The position numbers were made by a program, and so were the translations under genes. DNA of 64,000 bases from Shewanella marina JCM 15074 (GTDB lineage Bacteria; Pseudomonadota; Gammaproteobacteria; Enterobacterales; Shewanellaceae). Within the stretch, counting starts at the first letter, position 1, and each line of letters starts with the position of its first letter. Shown in pieces: positions 57,359-64,000 of the stretch. The stretch is taken from the NCBI RefSeq assembly GCF_000614975.1, contig NZ_BALM01000019.1, positions 1-64,000 of the forward strand, in the 5' to 3' direction. Under the pieces are notes generated by a model. That model was given only the letters and a program-made list of their open reading frames with translations. It was not told the origin of the DNA and made no database searches.

Positions 57359-57790
57359 TTATTCTTTGTCGGTCAGGTTGCCTACATGTGCTTGAGTGTT
57401 ACTTGCTTGCGGTGTATGACATTGAGTACATGAGTAGTATTTGCCATTAATATCGCCCTTTAAATCACCTAAATGCGACGTAGGAATACTGGTCGCTTTC
57501 ATGCGTTTCGCTTTTGTTGGCGCATGGCAAGTCAGGCAGCGATTAGTTTTTAAATTAATAGCGTAGTCTGCTTTATGCGGAATTAACGGTGGTTGCTCGG
57601 CAAATGTGCGCGCAATACTGTCACCACGCTTTGGATATGAGGCCATTTCTGGGGCTGGCGCCGTTTCAGTAATAGCTACATTACCCGCTAAAGAGGTTAA
57701 GTTGACGCTAGCAGCTGTTTGCTGATTTGATTGACCACTACATGCAGTGAGTAATAGCAGTGTTGCAGCGGCGATAAGTTGTAATTTCAT
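57359..57790 (-). CDS. napB: Periplasmic nitrate reductase diheme cytochrome subunit NapB
   Basis: A 143-residue diheme cytochrome that passes electrons to NapA. Start taken at the ATG at 57790 with AAGG upstream; the frame opens further upstream without a good site. The signal MKLQLIAAATLLLLTACSG has a lipobox-like LTAC, so it may be a lipoprotein. The two heme motifs are CLTCH and CTQCH, and distal His residues are available. It directly follows napA; napG and napH, which lie between napA and napB in some Shewanella, are absent. Confidence 0.93.
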   Translation of the reverse strand: MKLQLIAAATLLLLTACSGQSNQQTAASVNLTSLAGNVAITETAPAPEMASYPKRGDSIARTFAEQPPLIPHKADYAINLKTNRCLTCHAPTKAKRMKATSIPTSHLGDLKGDINGKYYSCTQCHTPQASNTQAHVGNLTDKE

Positions 57791-57855
57791 AGTGATTACC
57801 TTTACGGACATTGCCGTTATAGGGCTGCATATAGATGCAGCCATCTTATGACCGC

Positions 57856-60343
57856 TTAAGCGGTGACCTTATATACTTTTACTGGACACTTTTTAAAATC
57901 CGTCTCTTTAGATAACGGATCTGTGGCATCTAGGATCAGCTTGTTGACCAGTTGGCTCGCATCAAAAAATGGCATAAACACCACGCCTTGAGGCGGCTTA
58001 TTACGACCTTTGGTCTCCACTCGGGTTTTGACTTCACCACGAGGCGAAGCGACAATCACTTCATCACCTTGTTTTAAACCACGGTCTTTCGCATCTTGTG
58101 GGTGCATAAAGATTTGTGCATCAGGGAAGGCGCGGTGTAGCTGTGAAACTCGACCCGTCATGGTTGCAGTGTGCCAATGCTCAAGTACGCGACCCGTTGA
58201 CATCCATAGGTCATACTCTTGGTTAGGCTCTTCTGCTGCTGGCTCATAAGGCAAGGCAAAAATGACCGCTTTACCATCTGGTTTACCATAGAATTGGAAC
58301 GCTTCATTTGAGGTCACATAAGGGTCACTACCTTTGGCGAAACGGTAACGAGTCTCTTTTCCATCAACCACCGGCCAACGTAGACCACGGCTTTGGTGGT
58401 ATTGATCAAATGGCGCTAAGTCATGCGCTTTACCGCGACCAAATTGGGCATATTCTTCAAAAATACCTTTTTGAATATAGTAGCCAAAATCTTCAGCTTC
58501 TTGGTTTAGTGCGCCTTGGCATTCGCTGCTCGGGAACTTATTAATTTCACCATTGGCAAATAACACTTCATATAAAGTCTTATCGGCATATTGTGGCATT
58601 TTGGCAATTAATTCTGCAGGCCAAACTTCGCTAACCTTAAAGCGTTTTGAGAATTCAACCAGCTGCCATAGATCTGATTTTGCTTCACCCGGCGCATTGA
58701 TTTGCTGATGCCACATCTGAGTACGGCGCTCGGCATTACCATAACACCCTTCTTTTTCGACCCACATTGCTGTTGGTAAAATGAGGTCCGCAGTGAGTGC
58801 AGTGATGGTTGGATAAGGATCCGATACTACAATAAAGTTCTCCGGGTTGCGGAAGCCCGGATAAATTTCATCATTGATATTTGGGCCTGCCTGCATATTG
58901 TTAGTACACATGGTCCAATAACAATTAAGTTTGCCATCTTTTAGCATGCGGCTTTGTAATACAGCGTGGTAACCCGGCTTTGGTGGAATCGTGCCTGCTG
59001 GTAGTTGCCAAATTTTTTCAGTCACTTCTCGGTGCTTTGGATTCATCACTACCATGTCTGCTGGTAGACGATGCGCAAAAGTGCCGACCTCACGGGCTGT
59101 ACCACAAGCTGATGGCTGACCTGTTAGTGAGAATGGGCTATTACCTGGTGTGGAAATCTTACCTGTCAATAAATGCAGGTTATAGAGCATGTTGTTGGCC
59201 CATACGCCACGAGTATGTTGGTTAATACCCATGGTCCATAAGCTCATCACTTTGATATTAGGATTGGCATATGCCTCTGCTAATTCTTGTAATCTCGCGA
59301 CCGGCACACCACTCATTTGGCTGGCGTATTCTAGGGTATATGGCTTTAAGAATTCAGCATATTCAGCAAAGCTAATCGCATGTGATTTGCCATTACCTGG
59401 GTTTTTAGCTTCATTTCCAATGGGTGATCAGGACGTAGACCGTAACCAATATCATCAACACCCATGGCAAATTTGGTGTGTTTATTCACAAACTCTTTAT
59501 TAACCGCATTATTAACAATAAGGTAGTTTGCTATTGCGTTTAAGATCACTAGGTCTGACTGCGGCTTAAATACCATTGGGTTATCCGCTAAATCAAAGCT
59601 GCGGTTTTCAAAGGTAGACAAGACATGGACGCGGCAATGCGGATTACCTAAGCGACGGTTTGATAAACGTGACCATAAAATCGGGTGCATTTCAGCCATG
59701 TTAGCGCCCCACAATACAAAGTGGTCAGCGGCTTCTAGGTCATCATAACAACCCATAGGTTCATCAATACCAAAGGTACGCATAAAGCCGACTACAGCTG
59801 ATGCCATACAGTGACGGGCATTAGGGTCGATATTGTTGGTACGGAAACCGGCTTTATGCAGTTTTGATGCTGCGTAGCTTCCCATACCGTCCATTGACCC
59901 GAGCCGAACATGCCGACTGATGAGGGCCCTTTTGTCGCAAGGGCGTGTTTCCACTTTTGTGCCATTATGTCAAAAGCGGTATCCCACGAAACTGGCGTAA
60001 ATTCACCTTCTTTATCGTATTGACCATTGGTCATACGCAGCAAAGGTGTTTCAAGACGGTCTTTACCGTACATGATCTTTGATAGGAAATAGCCTTTAAT
60101 ACAGCATAAACCACGGTTTACAGGGCTTTCTAAGTCGCCTTTAGTGGCAACGACTTTACCATCTTCAGTACCGACCATGATGCTACAACCCACGCCACAG
60201 AAGCGGCATGGAGTTTTGTTCCAGACGATTTTGTTAGGTGCGTCAGCGGCTTGTACCATTTTGATCGGTAAACTAGCACCAATTGTTGCGGCCGCAGCCA
60301 CAGCTGCATTGGCTTTAATAAACTCTCTACGGCTTATTGACAT
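57856..60343 (-). pseudogene. napA: Periplasmic nitrate reductase catalytic subunit NapA, two frameshifts
   Basis: Catalytic Mo-bis-MGD and 4Fe-4S subunit that reduces nitrate to nitrite. Start at the ATG at 60343 with a Tat signal (SRREFIK). The cluster motif CRFCGVGC plus a later Cys in GLCCIKGYF and the molybdenum Cys in [13 protein letters not shown] are present. Two single-base losses break it: near 59878 (TGGGAAGCTACG, where WEGYAASKL needs an extra G) and near 59408 (ATGAAGCTAAAA, where [12 protein letters not shown] needs an extra A). Restoring both gives exactly 829 residues, the normal length. The coding content is otherwise intact, so sequence error is as likely as real loss. Confidence 0.92.
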
Positions 60344-60363
60344 AGATACTCTCACTTATTCAA

Positions 60364-60609
60364 TTAAATTGATTCAACATGGTGGTAGATCAAGCTGCTA
60401 GATATCACACCTTGGTATTGATTGATGGTTTCAATGTGGTCAAGCAGATGGTTGGAGTGCTCACCTTCAATGGTGACAATGAGCTTGCCATCTTGATCGT
60501 GGCTATGCAGCTCTAATCCAGCGAGTTGGGTAAGTTGCTGGATTATGTGTTGGGTTTGCTGTTGTATCGTATGGATGACTAGGCTAATTACATGATATTG
60601 CTGCTGCAT
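60364..60609 (-). CDS. napD: NapD chaperone for NapA
   Basis: An 81-residue cytoplasmic chaperone that binds the NapA Tat signal peptide. The start at 60609 has AAAGAG 6 bases upstream; two earlier in-frame ATGs (60630, 60615) have none at proper spacing. Features fit NapD: YHVISLVIHTI at the N terminus and GKLIVTIEGEHSNHLLDHIETI in the middle. It is the first gene of napDAB, 20 bases before napA. Confidence 0.9.
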   Translation of the reverse strand: MQQQYHVISLVIHTIQQQTQHIIQQLTQLAGLELHSHDQDGKLIVTIEGEHSNHLLDHIETINQYQGVISSSLIYHHVESI

Positions 60610-60667
60610 AAACATCTCTTTAAACCACATATTAATTAAGGTTAATTTATGGAAGCGCAGACAAACT

Positions 60668-60693
60668 AGAAATACCTCCTTGGAGGTATTTCT
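60668..60693 (-). terminator. Terminator after the attH-like gene
   Basis: Perfect 12-base arms AGAAATACCTCC / GGAGGTATTTCT with a two-base gap, 43 bases beyond the stop at 60736 and before the nap operon. The tail on the minus strand is only weakly T-rich. Confidence 0.6.
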
Positions 60694-60735
60694 AATATTG
60701 GTATATGAAATTGTGAGCTAGCGCATTATTTGCAC

Positions 60736-61827
60736 TTAATAACCGGTTAGCTCCATGTAACCGTCACCTTGATGACTGCCGCTGAATTGAATTGGTCCTT
60801 CCCAATAAGGGATACTGAGCGGCATATTGGCATTGGGGTTAAGCGCATTAATGGTGATATCGAGCTGCTGTGATGGGATAGTTAAGCGCCACGATACTGG
60901 ATAATTAGCGGTAGAGGTTTGTTGCCATGCCTGTGCCGTCATCTGGATATCGCTGCTGGCAAGCGGTTGATTCGAACCATCTGGTTGCATTAAATTACCC
61001 GCGTAAAAATGGGGTTGGCCACTGGCTTCATCGGCACGTAATTGGAATAGCATTAAAGTCGTTTGGTTGTTAAAGCGCAGGGCAAACCAATCCCATCCTT
61101 GCTGACTATCGGTTAAGAATTGCGAACTCCATTCTCGATCAAGCCAGCCCATGCCACTCACTTTTTTGGTGATACCGGCAAGGGTGACTTCACCCGTTAT
61201 CTGTATATAGGGTTGACTATAGTAATAGGAGGCCACATCTGCCGCTGCATTTTTAACGCTATAGCCTTGCTGACCTTGTAATTGCAGTGGTGCGCTGGCG
61301 CTTAATTGTAATTGGTAGCTAAAGTCATCCTCTTGTACTGATAAAGAAGCGGGGAATAGATTATTTGTACTGCCTTGCCAACGCCAATTATCGATAAATA
61401 CAGCAAAGGGATTAGCGCTGACGCCAGCGAGCTCCGGTATGCCTCGGCTCCATTTCTCTTCGGCCCAATGTTGCTCTTTTGTGGTAATGGCACTGTGCGC
61501 CATATAAAGTTGGCTGGCTTGCCAATCCTGTGGTAATTCCTCTGTATTTGGGGTTAGGCCAAATCGAAACTGGGTCCATTGCAGGCCAAGCGGCTGGCCT
61601 TGCTCGTCAATAAGGTTGGCGGTGAGATACCACCACTCTTGTCTGAAATCATTATGGGCTTGATGATCGGCTGGAAAGCTAAATTGCTTCTCAGGTAATA
61701 CTTCTGCGTATTGCGCTGTTGTCGCACCCAGTAGATTGCCCATTGAACGTGATTCAGACTCTGATTCAGCTGCGGGCTGGCAAGCACATAATGTGATCAA
61801 TAGACCGGTATAAACAAACGGCTTCAT
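60736..61827 (-). CDS. attH: AttH/CrtC-like lipoprotein
   Basis: A 363-residue lipoprotein (signal peptide with lipobox LCAC, Cys 16) of the AttH/CrtC lipocalin-like fold: DHQAHNDFRQEWWYLTANL, RFGLTP, GMGWLDREWSSQFL and WDWFALRF (each typical). These motifs occur in carotenoid hydratase relatives and in AttH proteins. In Vibrio and Shewanella attH is associated with an ABC permease, as here: the permease stop overlaps this start as ATGA. Likely an envelope protein working with that transporter; chemistry unknown. Confidence 0.87.
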   Translation of the reverse strand: MKPFVYTGLLITLCACQPAAESESESRSMGNLLGATTAQYAEVLPEKQFSFPADHQAHNDFRQEWWYLTANLIDEQGQPLGLQWTQFRFGLTPNTEELPQDWQASQLYMAHSAITTKEQHWAEEKWSRGIPELAGVSANPFAVFIDNWRWQGSTNNLFPASLSVQEDDFSYQLQLSASAPLQLQGQQGYSVKNAAADVASYYYSQPYIQITGEVTLAGITKKVSGMGWLDREWSSQFLTDSQQGWDWFALRFNNQTTLMLFQLRADEASGQPHFYAGNLMQPDGSNQPLASSDIQMTAQAWQQTSTANYPVSWRLTIPSQQLDITINALNPNANMPLSIPYWEGPIQFSGSHQGDGYMELTGY

Positions 61828-64000
61828 AGCACCTCCTGTTGTAAGCTATGAATGGTCGGCTTACGGGTTTGCCACCATAATGGTAGGCTGATCGCGATTA
61901 AGCTGGTGAGGACTGCGGTCACGATGGCTTGGCCATACGCTTGCCAATCCCACAAGATAGGGATAGTCCAACCAAAGGCTTGTAAGGTGACTTTGTTGAT
62001 TAATAAATAACTGAGTAAACTGCCCATCGGTAGGGCAATTAAACAGGTAAATAGCACGATGATGAGCATTTGCACGACCAGCATGAGCCGTAACTGTATT
62101 TTACTGACACCTAAAGCCGTCAATCTCGCTAATGGTGCTTGTCTTGCCTGAGTCAGCATTAAACAAGCACTAAATAGGCCAATTGCTGCGACAATTAACG
62201 TCAAACTATTAAGGGCGACCGTAATAGAGAATGTGCGATTAAAGATGGTAATGGCTTTAGCTCGTACAGAAGTTTGATTGAACATCTGTCTTGGCAGCAA
62301 TCCCACCTGTTGTTGCAATTGTTGCTCTAATTCCAATACATCACCTTGATAACTGGCTCCAATACCGTTGGGTTGAGGGTGTAACCCAAGAGCTAACCAT
62401 GCTTTTTGATTAAACTGAATTTGGCCTTTGGGATTACCATAATCGTAATAGATAGCACCGACGGTTAACGGGGTCTCAGGTTGGTGCTCAGTAAGATAAA
62501 GCTGATCGCCGGGTTGCAGATTATGTTTAATCGCCATCGGTTCACTGATCATTACCACTGAACCGGCTAGAAATTGCGGCCAAAAATTATCGATATGTTG
62601 TTTTAGCGGGCTGGTATCGATTAAGGTCTCATCATCAAATGACACTAATGAAATAGGTAAGCCTTGATATTTATCTTGGCTAAACCATTGATAATGCAAT
62701 GCAGTGACATTTGGATGCTGTTTTAAGAAGGTTTCAGTTGCCTCGATTTTAGCGGGTTCAGGATTGGTATAAACATCGGTATGTAAGCGGATATCAAGCC
62801 ATTGCCTTAAGGTATGATCAAAACTGCCAACAAGTGTATTCATGGCAATATTGGCACATAAGGCTAATAAAATGGCCATCATAGCTAATGATAATGGCGC
62901 AATCAGCTCTTTGGTTTCAGCCAACATATAGCCTTTAAGACCCGAGAGTTTTAACCGGGTTAAGCCTTGGCTCATACGCTGTAAAGACCAAGGTAATAAT
63001 AGTGGAATAGCAAGGGTCACCAGTGCCATTAGGATTAAACTAAATTGAAATTGCTGTGAAAAGGGTAACAGTAGACCACTGACGAATAGCAAAGCCACCG
63101 CGGCCATGGCTTGATACTTAGCTGAGCGATAACCAGTATGATATTGATTATGTTGACTGGCGCCTTGCGCTAGAGGTTGACGACTAAGATTCAAGTACAG
63201 GGGAATACTAGCCAGTACAGCGGCCAATAGGGTCAGTATGATGGCTTGCAGCAACCAGCTCCAATGCCAAATTCCCGGTAATAAACGCGCGTTATAGAGG
63301 CTTTCAATCGTGACAGCAATCATTGGCTGTAACCATTGACTCAGTTGCAGGCCCAATACAAAGCCTATTACAGCGCCAATAATCACCATCACGGTTAATT
63401 CGCTAAACAGTGCTAGCATCAAATGACGACGACTAATGCCACTTTGCAGTAGTTGCACTAATAGCTTTTGCCGTTTCATTAAACTGTAACGCACGCCGTT
63501 ATAGGCGATAAAGAGGCCGACAATAAAGGCGAGCATGCTCATGGCATTGAGGTTGAGGTGAAAGCTATTGGTCAGCGCCATTAATGATTGGCCTTGATCT
63601 TGTACGCTAAAGACAAGATCTGCGGGCAGCAAATCAGCGGCTAATAATGCTTGTTTAAGCCCTTGCTCTGGGTAAAACATCGCGATATAGCTGAGCTGCT
63701 TTGGCGCATCAAGTAACTGCTGCGCAAAGCTGATATCTGCCAGTAAGGTATTGCCTAGGCCATATCTGTCATCTAATACCATCAGTTCGATTGTTTGGCC
63801 ATTAAGGGTGATGTTATCTTGTAATCCCAATTGATCTGCAAATGATTGACTGGTGACAAGCAGTGGCTCAGCCATCAGTAGCCGAGCCATCGGTAGGGTT
63901 TGGTTACTGATGGTCTGCTGACCTTGAAAGTTGTCTTGGCCTGAGTTGAGCGACAGTGCCGCAATAATATCACTGCCATATAAAGGATAAGACTGGTTGT
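61824..64000 (-). CDS. FtsX/MacB-type ABC permease (AttG-like), 5' end outside window
   Basis: The frame is open to the right edge, so the gene is cut. The visible 725 codons begin with QSYPLYGSDIIAALSLNSG-like sequence typical of the periplasmic MacB-core domain. Several membrane helices group in two FtsX-type sets, near codons 155-290 and 320-400, then a second periplasmic region and a C-terminal set ending LPLWWQTRKPTIHSLQQEVL. An ATG at 63890 is internal. Its stop overlaps the attH start by 4 bases with GGAGGTG in front, so the pair is translationally coupled. Confidence 0.85.
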   Translation of the reverse strand, partial: NQSYPLYGSDIIAALSLNSGQDNFQGQQTISNQTLPMARLLMAEPLLVTSQSFADQLGLQDNITLNGQTIELMVLDDRYGLGNTLLADISFAQQLLDAPKQLSYIAMFYPEQGLKQALLAADLLPADLVFSVQDQGQSLMALTNSFHLNLNAMSMLAFIVGLFIAYNGVRYSLMKRQKLLVQLLQSGISRRHLMLALFSELTVMVIIGAVIGFVLGLQLSQWLQPMIAVTIESLYNARLLPGIWHWSWLLQAIILTLLAAVLASIPLYLNLSRQPLAQGASQHNQYHTGYRSAKYQAMAAVALLFVSGLLLPFSQQFQFSLILMALVTLAIPLLLPWSLQRMSQGLTRLKLSGLKGYMLAETKELIAPLSLAMMAILLALCANIAMNTLVGSFDHTLRQWLDIRLHTDVYTNPEPAKIEATETFLKQHPNVTALHYQWFSQDKYQGLPISLVSFDDETLIDTSPLKQHIDNFWPQFLAGSVVMISEPMAIKHNLQPGDQLYLTEHQPETPLTVGAIYYDYGNPKGQIQFNQKAWLALGLHPQPNGIGASYQGDVLELEQQLQQQVGLLPRQMFNQTSVRAKAITIFNRTFSITVALNSLTLIVAAIGLFSACLMLTQARQAPLARLTALGVSKIQLRLMLVVQMLIIVLFTCLIALPMGSLLSYLLINKVTLQAFGWTIPILWDWQAYGQAIVTAVLTSLIAISLPLWWQTRKPTIHSLQQEVL

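Noticed and set aside
57856..60343. Programmed frameshifting in napA
   Set aside because: Neither site has a slippery heptamer with downstream structure, and two shifts in one conserved enzyme are better explained by missing bases.

Overview
The window looks like chromosomal DNA from a moderately AT-rich marine gammaproteobacterium, most likely Shewanella or a close Alteromonadales relative. The basis is gene content: a periplasmic nitrate reductase locus next to a LysR regulator, a second EF-G and a ~1500-residue multidomain carboxylase; an endA-rsmE-gshB run; a TonB2-type energising operon with DUF3450, TtpC and TPR partners; and several small protein families (DUF5062, Sbal_3080-type lipoprotein) that I associate with this group. 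From memory, Shewanella oneidensis has a comparable carboxylase/EF-G/nap neighbourhood; I could not check this. I see no rRNA, tRNA, CRISPR array, prophage or full-length insertion sequence.

Layout. 1-2.7 kb: the end of a glycine-zipper protein, an unlisted 48-residue His/Cys-rich ORF, an orphan pseudopilin and a NYN-LOTUS protein. 2.9-4.8 kb: an NhaC-family transporter behind a lysine riboswitch. 5.0-5.8 kb: a DUF985 cupin gene split by a small inverted-repeat element. 5.8-9.6 kb: katG, DUF1275 and a YbhB/PEBP protein. 9.8-13.4 kb: two tandem paralogues of an unrecognised zinc-ribbon membrane protein. 13.6-16.0 kb: the acetoin pair alsS-budA, with budA frameshifted. 16.5-18.1 kb: a lipoprotein and a VirK/DUF535 protein.

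18.1-30.2 kb is the most interesting block. A leftward six-gene TonB2 operon (DUF3450, TtpC, ExbB, ExbD, TonB, TPR) faces a rightward set consisting of a TonB-dependent receptor, a YddA/SbmA-type ABC transporter and a PqqL-type M16 protease lipoprotein. Fur-box-like sequences lie between them. Receptor, protease and ABC exporter/importer together match the architecture of the ferredoxin-piracy Fus system and of E. coli yddAB-pqqL. Here the set sits beside its own energising complex.

30.3-36 kb: DUF2799 lipoprotein, an HAAAP amino-acid transporter, a 2OG-Fe(II) oxygenase, an M50 membrane protease and RsmC. 36.2-40.2 kb: a periplasmic binding-like protein, an outer-membrane barrel and a GGDEF-EAL protein in one probable operon, convergent with alkaline phosphatase. 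41.5-46.5 kb: gshB, rsmE, endA, a repeat-bearing gap, SprT and a secreted pyroglutamyl-peptidase-like gene (frameshifted). 46.6-56.5 kb: LysR, the multidomain carboxylase, EF-G2, a Sel1 protein and another LysR. 56.9-60.6 kb: DUF5062 and napDAB, in which napA carries two frameshifts and no napGH or napC is present. 60.7-64 kb: an AttH-like lipoprotein and an FtsX/AttG-type permease that runs off the right edge.

Four separate single-base deletions (budA, the peptidase gene, napA twice) are each repaired by one added base, so they may be sequence errors rather than real gene decay. A repeat family with the end sequence TATACCCAARCTACYTGAA occurs three times in the window.
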